Notes: generated by a model from the letters alone, not told the origin. A DNA stretch of 7,054 nucleotides from PSRF01 sp035457105 (GCA_035457105.1 DATIBX010000752.1:1-7054), one strand, 5' to 3'; positions 1 through 6,140 are shown, counted from the stretch's first letter. Made by a program: numbers and translations.

Positions 1-471
1 AAACGTCATGAGTGAGCCGTCTTTCATTAACGCCTCGACACCGTAAGCACGATCGTCATCAAATAGCACCCGCTTGATCAGTGTCTCCTGGTAAACGTCG
101 GCACCCTGGTCTGCAGCGTGTTCAATCAGCATCAGATCAAACTGCGCGCGCGTCACCTGCCACGTAACTGCTGATTCGTGATGAAGTGCTTCAAAGAAGT
201 AGAAGGGACGTGATTCTTTTCCCGCCGGATTGGCAAACTGAACGCTGTACTTTCGGACAAACGGACTCGACTTCAACTTTTCCAGCAAGCCCATTCGCTC
301 GAACGTAAAGTAAGTGTCAGTCATCAGCGACTCCCCGATGTGATGTCTTGGGAAGCGCTCTTTTTCAAACAACACCACACTGCGGCCTTCGCGTGCCAGG
401 ATGCTGGCAATCGTGCTGCCGGCTGGACCACCACCGATAACTATGACGTCGTAGTTAGTTTTCATATCCAT
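1..471 (-). CDS. FAD-dependent oxidoreductase, flavin halogenase/monooxygenase type (3' part outside window)
   Basis: This is the N-terminal 157 residues of a flavoprotein that runs off the left edge. Residues 7-20 form the Rossmann FAD-binding strand and loop (YDVIVIGGGPAGST), and E36 at the end of the second strand should bind the ribose. HHIGESL (residues 43-49) is typical of the tryptophan-halogenase-like and geranylgeranyl-reductase-like group. K74 in FVRKYSVQF sits where flavin halogenases carry their catalytic lysine; this is my alignment from memory. The W-x-W-x-I-P halogenase signature would lie beyond the window, so halogenation cannot be told from hydroxylation or reduction. The start is ATG at 471, followed by a second in-frame ATG at 465. 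It begins 6 bases after the stop of the radical SAM gene, so the two are probably co-transcribed and translationally coupled; only a weak AGAG precedes it. The family is secure, the substrate unknown. Confidence 0.88.
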   Translation of the reverse strand, partial: MDMKTNYDVIVIGGGPAGSTIASILAREGRSVVLFEKERFPRHHIGESLMTDTYFTFERMGLLEKLKSSPFVRKYSVQFANPAGKESRPFYFFEALHHESAVTWQVTRAQFDLMLIEHAADQGADVYQETLIKRVLFDDDRAYGVEALMKDGSLMTF

Positions 472-477
472 TAGACT

Positions 478-1788
478 CTAAACGTATCTTACTGCCTTTA
501 GTTCTGGCTCGAAAAATTCTGAAAGAAAATGATCTACCTGCAATATTCCTTTGCGACTGAGGGTGATTTGATCGCCGTCTCTGACGGCAAAACCATCCCT
601 CTCCAATTGTTCAAAAACCGGTCTGAACTCTTCCCAAACATCTACATCAAACTTGTTGCTAAAGTAGCGTCTATCAATTGAGCCAGTCTTCAATTGCAAG
701 ATCATCTCACGTATGAGCTTTTGCCTGGGCGTCAAAGTTAGCGCTCGATACAAAGGTAACTGATCTTTTTTAATCAACCCGAGGTAGTCCTCGAAGCTGT
801 GCGCATTTTGAAAATGTACGCCGCCGAAATGCGAAAAGGAGGAAACTCCCAGGCCGATCATGTCGCCGCCATGCCACAGCGCGTCGGTGTAAATAAACCG
901 GCATGGTTTTTTAGTTGTTGCCAAAGTGTAGGCGCTGGCGATGCGATATCCTGCCGCTTCAAATTCTTCAAAAGCGTAATTCAGCCAACGCCGCTTCGTC
1001 GGCCAATCCGCAATCGGAGATTCCGCGCCATCATGAAGGATCTCTTGTGAAATGATCGTGTTGTATGGCAACTCCATTTGATAGATCGTCAACGAATCGG
1101 GCTCTAACTCAAGCGTCTTGCGAACGGTGTCGCGCCATTTGGCCTCTGTTTCGCCGACCATACCCGCAATCAAATCGATATTGATTTGAGGAAAGTCTAC
1201 CTTCCGCGCCAGGTCATAGACATCGTAAATCTCGGCCGACAGATGTGCGCGCCCATTTCTTACGAGTAGGTCATCATCAAAGTGCTCGGCGCCAAGACTT
1301 AAACGGGTAACACCAATTGCCTTCAGAGTTTCAAGCTTAGAACGGCGCAATGTTCCCGGTTCACATTCAAACGTGACCTCTTCCGCGTTATTCCAACTGA
1401 CATGACGATTGAGACCCTCAACCAGATGATGAAGCTGTCTCTCGCTGATGTACGAAGGCGTTCCACCGCCAAAGTAGGCAAACCTTAGCTCGCGTCCCTG
1501 AAATGCACGCGTACGCGCATAGAACTCAGCCTCTTTGATCAGGGCGTCGATGTACTGCTCTACTTCATTGGCATTCTTGTCGGTATAGACTTTGAAGTAA
1601 CAGAACTTGCATCGTTTCCGACAAAATGGAATATGCAAGTACAAGCCATAGGGTTCATCGGTACGAGGCGGCTGGTCTAACGCCTCAAGCGCGTCGCCAA
1701 CAAACTCCGGCTTCCATTGAGAAAACGGCGGATAATTCGAAACAAAATAATTCCCTACCTGGGTGCTTGTTTGAGGCGTGTTAGTCAT
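478..1788 (-). CDS. HemN-like radical SAM protein (coproporphyrinogen III oxidase family, probably not haem biosynthesis)
   Basis: A complete protein of 436 residues. HIPFCRKRCKFCYF (residues 52-65) gives the CxxxCxxC [4Fe-4S] site at C56, C60 and C63. GGGTP (107-111) and ECEP (141-144) are SAM-contact motifs. TRLSLGAEHF (161-170), NGRAH (178-182) and INIDLIAGM (202-210) follow the HemN/HemW order. A HemN C-terminal domain runs from about 311 to 425 (GLGVSSF through the LTPRQKLIREMIL helix). True HemN has a fourth cysteine as CxC after the motif; here it is C-Y-F. The usual GVQ(S/D)F is GAEHF, which places Glu168 where HemN has a SAM-binding Gln. These differences point away from coproporphyrinogen decarboxylation. 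HemN-like class C enzymes methylate or cyclopropanate natural products, and others (HemW) insert haem, so the reaction is open. It starts at ATG 1788 without a recognisable Shine-Dalgarno sequence and is the first gene of an operon with the downstream flavoprotein. Confidence 0.9.
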   Translation of the reverse strand: MTNTPQTSTQVGNYFVSNYPPFSQWKPEFVGDALEALDQPPRTDEPYGLYLHIPFCRKRCKFCYFKVYTDKNANEVEQYIDALIKEAEFYARTRAFQGRELRFAYFGGGTPSYISERQLHHLVEGLNRHVSWNNAEEVTFECEPGTLRRSKLETLKAIGVTRLSLGAEHFDDDLLVRNGRAHLSAEIYDVYDLARKVDFPQINIDLIAGMVGETEAKWRDTVRKTLELEPDSLTIYQMELPYNTIISQEILHDGAESPIADWPTKRRWLNYAFEEFEAAGYRIASAYTLATTKKPCRFIYTDALWHGGDMIGLGVSSFSHFGGVHFQNAHSFEDYLGLIKKDQLPLYRALTLTPRQKLIREMILQLKTGSIDRRYFSNKFDVDVWEEFRPVFEQLERDGFAVRDGDQITLSRKGILQVDHFLSEFFEPELKAVRYV

Positions 1789-1793
1789 TTGAA

Positions 1794-1799
1794 ATTATG
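1794..1799 (-). promoter_or_regulatory. Possible -10 box for a leaderless radical SAM transcript
   Basis: On the minus strand CATAAT, five of six bases matching the sigma-70 -10 consensus, ends five bases before the ATG at 1788. No purine-rich ribosome binding site lies in front of that ATG. Transcription would start at or next to the start codon, giving a leaderless mRNA. No good -35 box is visible 16-18 bases upstream, so this is only a suggestion. Confidence 0.25.
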
Positions 1800-1965
1800 A
1801 ATGCGCGCGAATATCAGACAGTTATTCCCAAAACTTTTGAAGTTCCGACTCGATTTAAGATGAATTAACCCGATTTGATGTACTCAATCAGGGCCGCCGA
1901 ACATCACCTGAAATTACCATGCAAAAGTCGCCGGAGCAATTGAGGCTCAGGTGGAACCTCGCTTA

Positions 1966-2003
1966 ATAAGTTGCTTTAACTACCGGATAAGTTGTTTTAG
2001 CTA
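1966..2003 (+). repeat. Two 17-base direct repeats with 21-base period
   Basis: ATAAGTTGCTTTAACTA at 1966-1982 recurs as ATAAGTTGTTTTAGCTA at 1987-2003, with 15 of 17 bases identical. The start-to-start distance is 21 bases, two helical turns, so a protein could contact both copies on one face of the DNA. It lies in the divergent intergenic region and could be an operator or just a local duplication. Confidence 0.55.
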
Positions 2004-2046
2004 GCAAGGATAGGGCCCGGTTCTTGTCCTAAAGCTCAACTCACTC

Positions 2047-2251
2047 TCAATCTCACCCCTCGGCTGCAGCCCAATCTTTTGACCTTTCATTCTCACCGCG
2101 GCTTTAGCCCGGTGCTTTTAGAACGCCCAAAGTCCTCTTGCCCGTTTTAACGGTTTTCTCCGCTCTCGACAGTCTTGCGCAAGCAAACCGTTGAAACGGT
2201 TGAATGTTCTTGGAACCAAATGATCGCCGGGCTAAAGCCACGGTGAGAATG
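2047..2251. repeat. Nested inverted-repeat element (REPIN/MITE-like), with an extra diverged arm
   Basis: The outer arms are 27 bases, 2088-2114 and 2225-2251, and pair at 25 of 27 positions; both contain GGCTTTAGCCCGG or its complement. Inside are the palindromes CCGTTTTAACGG (2142-2153), CTTGCGCAAG (2174-2183) and AACCGTTGAAACGGTT (2186-2201). The first and last of these resemble each other in inverted orientation. A diverged further copy of the left arm precedes it at about 2047-2080 (TCTCACC, then CGGCTGCAGCCC). The arrangement of related sequences facing each other around a spacer is that of a REP doublet or a short non-autonomous element. No transposase reading frame is inside it. Its effect on the flanking divergent genes is unknown. 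Confidence 0.75.
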
Positions 2252-2386
2252 AGATAAATTAAGCGGGACCAACCTATCTGCATTTACCCTACGAGAGCCA
2301 AGTGTGTTATTACGTGAAAACTGCTGCGACGGTTTTCAAGGTAAAAGAATTAGAGATCTCCGCAGCTGTCTTACCCACTACGCATT

Positions 2387-2391
2387 CGGAG
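2387..2391 (+). promoter_or_regulatory. Ribosome binding site fixing the TTG start of the antiporter gene
   Basis: CGGAG at 2387-2391 ends six bases before TTG at 2398. A TAA stop in the same frame immediately precedes that TTG, so no longer reading is possible. The next in-frame ATG, at 2692, would delete the first membrane segments. Confidence 0.65.
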
Positions 2392-2397
2392 CCCTAA

Positions 2398-3816
2398 TTG
2401 TCCAACTCGAGTCGCTCACGTTCGACTAATTTTCTGTATTACTTCGCGCTGCTTGCAGTTTTCGGTCTGGGTATCTGGCTTATCCTCGCCGTTGGCTCAA
2501 AACTAACGCGACCCAACCCAACCCCCGCGGCGTCTGTCACTACTCAAGAACAAACAGCCACTCTCCAGCAGACTCCGGATCAAGTCGTTCACAGAAGTCC
2601 ATTAAGCACTCTCCTTCTCCAAATAATTGTAATCATCATCATCGCTCGCCTGTTTGGATCAATCTTCCGCCGGCTCGGACAACCACCGGTCATGGGCGAA
2701 ATGGTCGCGGGAATAACACTTGGACCGTCAGTGTTAGGACTCGTGTCACCGCAAATATCAGCTTTCCTGTTTCCTGAATCTTCGATGATGGCTCTTGGAG
2801 TCGTAAGTCAACTGGGTGTGGTGCTGTTTATGTTTATCGTGGGGATGGAGCTGGATGTACAACATCTGCGCGAACGCGCTGGCGCGGCGGTCATGGTAAG
2901 TCACGCGAGTATAGTCGTGCCGTTTTTGATGGGAACCGCATTGGCTCTTTTCCTTTATCCAACCCTGGCTCACGAAAATACTTCGTTCACGCCCTTTGCT
3001 CTGTTCATGGGAATTGCGATGAGCATCACTGCATTCCCCGTGCTCGCACGAATACTGAAAGATCGAAGGCTCGATCAGTCTCCTCTGGGCACAACTGCAC
3101 TCGCCTGCGCGTCAATCGACGACGCAACGGCATGGTGCATACTTGCCTTTGTGATAGCGATCGCGAATGCAACCGGCTTTTCAAGTTCAATAATTACAAT
3201 CACGCTCACACTGGTCTTTGTTGTAGTGATGCTCTTTGTCGTTAAGCCTCGACTCGAAACCGCTATTACCAGAAAAATCGAAGACCCGAGCTATTCGCGC
3301 TTTGTTATGGCAGGAGTTTTAGCGTTTGCTCTTGCATGTGCATGGTTCACCGAAACGATCGGTATTCACGCACTCTTTGGAGGTTTTCTCGCCGGGGTGG
3401 TAATGCCCTCAACTGCGAGCGTCCAGACGTTTTTGAGAGACAGGATCGAGGCCTTCACTTCAGCCGCCCTCCTCCCGTTGTTTTTTGTGTTCACTGGGCT
3501 ACGCACTCAGATCACTCTCTTGAATGACGCGTGGAGTTGGTCAATCTGTCTCGCGATAATTCTGGTTGCAATTGTAGGCAAGCTTGTGGGCAGCATGTTG
3601 ATGGCGCGTTGGACGCGAATGAGTTGGCGAGATTCTTTTGCCATCGGTGTCTTAATGAACACGCGCGGATTAATTGAATTAGTTGTACTAAATATTGGAT
3701 ACGATCTTGGAATCTTATCTGCTCGAATCTTCGTAATGATGGTTATTATGGCCCTGGCAACGACATTCATGACAGGGCCACTCCTATCGTTAGTAAAAAT
3801 TGGCAAAGCTCGATAG
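2398..3816 (+). CDS. Cation:proton antiporter, CPA2 family (Na+/H+ exchanger domain)
   Basis: An integral inner-membrane protein of 472 residues that would exchange Na+ or K+ for protons. Residues about 75-465 form the Na_H_Exchanger domain, with VMGEMVAGITLGPSVLGL (98-115), FMFIVGMELD (144-153), MSITAFPVLARIL (208-220), ASIDDATAW (238-246), GIHALFGGFLAG (322-333), LLPLFFVFTGL (358-368) and NTRGLIELVVLNIG (421-434). D241-D242 is the paired aspartate of electrogenic CPA2 antiporters; K395 in GKLVGS matches the conserved lysine of that group. There is no C-terminal TrkA-N/RCK domain, so it is not a full KefB/KefC. Unusual is an extra hydrophobic segment at 12-33, then a polar T/Q/P-rich linker at about 34-68. 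With RSRSR before it, this would be an N-in anchor or a signal peptide with the linker in the periplasm. The start is TTG with a good Shine-Dalgarno sequence. It appears monocistronic; ion specificity cannot be read from the sequence. Confidence 0.93.
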   Translation: MSNSSRSRSTNFLYYFALLAVFGLGIWLILAVGSKLTRPNPTPAASVTTQEQTATLQQTPDQVVHRSPLSTLLLQIIVIIIIARLFGSIFRRLGQPPVMGEMVAGITLGPSVLGLVSPQISAFLFPESSMMALGVVSQLGVVLFMFIVGMELDVQHLRERAGAAVMVSHASIVVPFLMGTALALFLYPTLAHENTSFTPFALFMGIAMSITAFPVLARILKDRRLDQSPLGTTALACASIDDATAWCILAFVIAIANATGFSSSIITITLTLVFVVVMLFVVKPRLETAITRKIEDPSYSRFVMAGVLAFALACAWFTETIGIHALFGGFLAGVVMPSTASVQTFLRDRIEAFTSAALLPLFFVFTGLRTQITLLNDAWSWSICLAIILVAIVGKLVGSMLMARWTRMSWRDSFAIGVLMNTRGLIELVVLNIGYDLGILSARIFVMMVIMALATTFMTGPLLSLVKIGKAR

Positions 3817-3822
3817 GGTGCT

Positions 3823-3917
3823 GGGACCGCAGGCGTCCCCGCCCGCACAAGTTAAGAGATAACTTGAAATTCAAGTGCTTGCCTGTATACGCCGCAGGCG
3901 AGGACGCCTGCGCTCCC
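3823..3917. repeat. GC-rich inverted-repeat doublet with nested palindromes (REPIN-like)
   Basis: Arms of 24 bases at 3823-3846 and 3894-3917 pair at 21 positions and share GCAGGCGTCC or its complement. The right arm folds on itself: GCAGGCG, AGGA loop, CGCCTGC (3894-3911). Between the arms are AAGTTA/TAACTT around AGAGA (3849-3865) and ACTTGAA-A-TTCAAGT (3862-3876), which overlap and so are alternative hairpins. It starts 7 bases after the antiporter stop. It has no T-tract, so a classical intrinsic terminator is unlikely, although the hairpins could stabilise the mRNA end. Confidence 0.75.
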
Positions 3918-3952
3918 CGTAGTGCCATCCAACTTGTGTCAGGAGTAAAAGT

Positions 3953-4468
3953 ATGACTCGGAAAATAACTCTCTGTTGCGCGTTTGTGTTGGCGGTTGGC
4001 TTTTTCGCGATCGTGTTAGCTAAACCCAACTTTAGCGGGGTGTGGGTAATGGATCGCGGAAGAAGTTTTGGCCTACCCGGCAACATGAACCAAACGATGA
4101 CCGTGAAGCAAACGGAAACTCAACTTGAGGTTGAGACGAAACTCATTCAGCCCGGAAATGAACGCACTGTGAATGATGTCTACGTGCTGGACGGTAAGGA
4201 GTACGAGTTCTCTCCCCCGGCTCCGGCAAATGCTAAGCCCGATGCACCTAAGCCACAGGGCAAACGTACGTCGAATTGGCTACCGGGTGGAGATGGGATG
4301 ATTGCGACCGAAGTGATTACTAATCAAACCGAAAAGGGTCCTACGACCACTCAAATCACAAAGAAGTGGACCTTCACGAGCGACGGTGAACTGATCATCA
4401 ACTTCTTTATTGATGGTGCGGATTACGCGTACGAGACGAAGAGGATTTTCGCACGCAAGAAAGACTAG
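3953..4468 (+). CDS. Small exported protein of unknown function with FSGVW opening
   Basis: A protein of 171 residues with a signal peptide: basic start (MTRK), hydrophobic core at about 5-22, and a likely signal peptidase I site after VLA at residue 23. The mature part begins KPNFSGVWVMDRGRS, then MTVKQTETQLEVETK, a pattern of beta strands seen in many short secreted acidobacterial proteins (F-[ST]-G-x-W, then x-V-x-Q). A low-complexity P/A/K segment lies at about 86-103 and further beta-rich sequence follows to the end. No catalytic motif and no cysteine in the mature part were seen. It may adopt a lipocalin-like beta barrel, but that is only a guess. AGGAG at 3941-3945 stands seven bases before the ATG, so the start is secure. 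It lies 136 bases after the antiporter gene in the same direction, with a repeat element between, and converges on the next gene. Confidence 0.82.
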   Translation: MTRKITLCCAFVLAVGFFAIVLAKPNFSGVWVMDRGRSFGLPGNMNQTMTVKQTETQLEVETKLIQPGNERTVNDVYVLDGKEYEFSPPAPANAKPDAPKPQGKRTSNWLPGGDGMIATEVITNQTEKGPTTTQITKKWTFTSDGELIINFFIDGADYAYETKRIFARKKD

Positions 4469-4481
4469 AACGAGCACACTC

Positions 4482-4566
4482 TGAGGTAGGGAAAGGGTGA
4501 CCCTGTCCCGCCCGCTGCTCCAATTTCGCAGAGCCGGCGGAGCCAAGGTCACCCTTTCCTACCTCA
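4482..4566. repeat. Long inverted repeat between convergent genes
   Basis: The 21 bases at 4482-4502 (TGAGGTAGGG..., ending GGGTGACC) pair with the 20 bases at 4547-4566 with no mismatch and a single extra G in the left arm. The 44-base interior is GC-rich. It sits 13 bases after the stop at 4468 and 26 bases before the convergent stop at 4593. Neither strand has a T-tract after the stem, so it is not a standard intrinsic terminator. It could block or process both converging transcripts, and its near-perfect arms suggest recent insertion or conversion. Confidence 0.8.
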
Positions 4567-4592
4567 AAAGATGTTCAAGTCGATGCTTTGGC

Positions 4593-6017
4593 CTATTGAG
4601 TTGTTAAACGGTATACCGCCATCTCTTTCGCGTTTCTAACGATCAGTTTACCGTCAGCGATTGCAGGGTTATTCCAGGTCTTCCCGTCTAATGCTGCAAA
4701 TTTAGCAACCTCGGTGTATGCGGAAGGATCTGCTTTCACAAGAGCGAGCTCGCCGCTATCACTCATTACAATCAGGTGGCCGCTCGCCAGGAGGACCTGA
4801 CCATAGCCGTATCTGCCGCCCTTCCATTTTCGATTTCCGCTACTAACCTCAATACAGCTCAGGATACCCTCATCTAAACCATAAACATGACCTTCATGAA
4901 GAACAGAGCTATTGAATTTGTTCTTCATGTTGATGTTGGTCCAAAGAGTCTTCGCTTGCAGACTGTTGCCTGAGCCAGAGATCTCGATCAGCGCCGCGCC
5001 CTTGCCGTAACCAGAGGAAATGAAAAGCCGGTTATTGTCCACAACGATGGGTTGCGACACATTGATCCCGTTATCAGTTTCCCATGGTTGGCTCCAGAGC
5101 AATGCGCCATTCTCAGGAGCCAAACCAAACACTCTCGTGGCACTAACAACCAGAACCTGTCGCTTCCCTGCCAGTGTCACTAACATCGGCGAGACATACG
5201 CCTGTCGATCGTTCTGAACTTTCCACGCAGGTGCACCAGTGGCTTTGTTATAGGCGACAACTGATTTTCCGCTGGTACCGCCCGGCAGAACTATCACCTT
5301 GTCGTCCACTACCAGCGGAGATGCGGCCATGGCCCATGGCAAGTTCTCAGCCCCGTTATCACTCAGGATGTTCTTTCCCCAACGGACTGTGCCATTTGAA
5401 GCATTAAGACAGCGCAACTCCCCCGTAGCTCCCAAAACATAGACCCATCCATCATCAAATGTCGGCGTTGTTCGTGGACCATCCCCGGTTTCGTCCTGGT
5501 ATTCAGCATTCCATTGTTGCGTCCACACTTCTCGACCTGTACCAATATCGTAGGCCGCTGCAACTTCCTGCCGGCGACGTTGCTCCACTGTATAGATTCG
5601 CCCATCGGCAACGGCCACTGACGCGTATCCAACACCCACGGGCTCTTTCCACACCAATGGAAGCCCCTGGGCAGGCCAGTTAGTCAACACGGGCATTTCG
5701 TCATATTTGCCATCGCGATTTGGACCACGAAAGTTTGTCCAATAGTTGCGTCCTGCGTGAGCAGATACGGCGGTCGATGGATTTAGTGGAGTGCCTGGTG
5801 AAGCCTGGACCGAGGGGGTTGCTGCTGGGGTAGCCGCGACTTGTGCCTGGGCGTCTTTCTGTTGCTGTGCCCGGTGCTCTTCGACAGCTTTGTATTGCGC
5901 CTCATTCTCACTGCTCTTGCTACATCCGCTTGCGAGAAGTAAGACACCGAGAGTTCCAGCTAACCCAATTCTTAAGTTTTGCGAAAAGAAAGAAGTCGAA
6001 TCAGGCTTTCCAGTCAT
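4593..6017 (-). CDS. PQQ-like beta-propeller lipoprotein
   Basis: A protein of 474 residues. The N-terminus is a lipoprotein signal with hydrophobic core at about 17-30 and lipobox LASGC, lipid-bearing Cys32. Residues 33-88 form a polar linker, first charged and Q-rich (EEHRAQQQKDAQAQ), then A/P/T-rich. The propeller starts at WTNFRGPNRDGKYDE (93-107), a typical opening of PQQ-binding-like proteins of planctomycetes, verrucomicrobia and acidobacteria. Blade repeats are visible: SVAVADGRIYTV...YDIGTGREVW, TTPTFDDGWVYVLGATGELRCLNASNGTVRW, ASPLVVDDKVIVL...AYNKATGAPAW, SPMLVTLAGKRQVL, SQPIVVDNNRLFIS, SSVLHEGHVYGLDEGILSCIEVSSGNRKW, and a last one ending NPAIADGKLIVRNAKEMAVYRL. Such proteins rarely use PQQ; the fold mostly serves as scaffold (as in BamB). 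The probable place is the periplasm, anchored in a membrane. ATG at 6017 is chosen because the upstream TTG at 6029 lies at its Shine-Dalgarno sequence. Confidence 0.9.
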   Translation of the reverse strand: MTGKPDSTSFFSQNLRIGLAGTLGVLLLASGCSKSSENEAQYKAVEEHRAQQQKDAQAQVAATPAATPSVQASPGTPLNPSTAVSAHAGRNYWTNFRGPNRDGKYDEMPVLTNWPAQGLPLVWKEPVGVGYASVAVADGRIYTVEQRRRQEVAAAYDIGTGREVWTQQWNAEYQDETGDGPRTTPTFDDGWVYVLGATGELRCLNASNGTVRWGKNILSDNGAENLPWAMAASPLVVDDKVIVLPGGTSGKSVVAYNKATGAPAWKVQNDRQAYVSPMLVTLAGKRQVLVVSATRVFGLAPENGALLWSQPWETDNGINVSQPIVVDNNRLFISSGYGKGAALIEISGSGNSLQAKTLWTNINMKNKFNSSVLHEGHVYGLDEGILSCIEVSSGNRKWKGGRYGYGQVLLASGHLIVMSDSGELALVKADPSAYTEVAKFAALDGKTWNNPAIADGKLIVRNAKEMAVYRLTTQ

Positions 6018-6019
6018 AG

Positions 6020-6027
6020 CCCCTCCC
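6020..6027 (-). promoter_or_regulatory. Ribosome binding site deciding the start of the propeller lipoprotein
   Basis: Minus-strand GGGAGGGG ends two bases before the ATG at 6017, with the core GGAGG four bases away. A longer frame opens at TTG 6029, but that codon overlaps this site and has no site of its own, so the ATG is the better start. Confidence 0.7.
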
Positions 6028-6050
6028 AATTGTGAATTTTTGTTATTGGC

Positions 6051-6129
6051 CGGGGCCGCAGCCCGACTGTCAAGGAGGGCTTACAAGGACAACTCAACTG
6101 CCCTCCCTGGCAGTCGGGCTACTGCCCCG
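6051..6129. repeat. 30-base inverted repeat forming a long hairpin (REPIN-like)
   Basis: Arms 6051-6080 and 6100-6129 pair at 26 of 30 positions around a 19-base loop. They share AGCCCGACTG and GGAGGGC or their complements. It lies 33 bases upstream of the propeller lipoprotein start and downstream of the other propeller gene. If the two are co-transcribed, the hairpin would be in the mRNA between them and could limit read-through or protect the ends. The sequence is unlike the other repeats in the window. Confidence 0.8.
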
Positions 6130-6140
6130 AGCGCCTAAAG

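Larger units (their letters stand above)
1789..2397. other. 609-base gene-free region between divergent transcription units
   Basis: No convincing gene is present; the few frames are short and have no family resemblance. The region must hold the promoters of both the leftward radical SAM operon and the rightward antiporter gene. Its recognisable content is a short direct repeat near 1966-2003 and a nested inverted-repeat element near 2047-2251. Positions 1800-1960 and 2260-2385 show nothing clear; I could not find a convincing sigma-70 promoter for the antiporter. Confidence 0.7.

Noticed and set aside
478..1788. hemN as the gene name and coproporphyrinogen dehydrogenase as the function.
   Set aside because: The fourth cysteine (CxC) is missing and a SAM-contact Gln is replaced, so the name would claim more than the sequence shows.
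1919..1966. A 15-codon frame (MQKSPEQLRLRWNLA).
   Set aside because: Too short, no ribosome binding site and no recognisable product; most likely chance.
2047..2251. CRISPR array.
   Set aside because: The repeats are inverted and nested, with no regular direct repeats or similar-sized spacers, and no cas genes are present.
3507..3848. Minus-strand open frame of 113 codons under the antiporter C-terminus.
   Set aside because: It is antisense to strongly conserved antiporter motifs and starts in the repeat element; no family resemblance.
4482..4566. Classical Rho-independent terminator.
   Set aside because: The stem is strong, but no run of T follows it on either strand and the 44-base loop is long.
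6015..6029. TTG at 6029 as the start of the propeller lipoprotein, giving four more residues (MGGA).
   Set aside because: That codon overlaps the GGGAGGGG ribosome binding site of the ATG at 6017 and has no site of its own.
5791..6138. Plus-strand open frame of 115 codons.
   Set aside because: It is antisense to the signal and linker region of the propeller lipoprotein and runs through the hairpin; the translation is Cys/Ala-rich without domain character.
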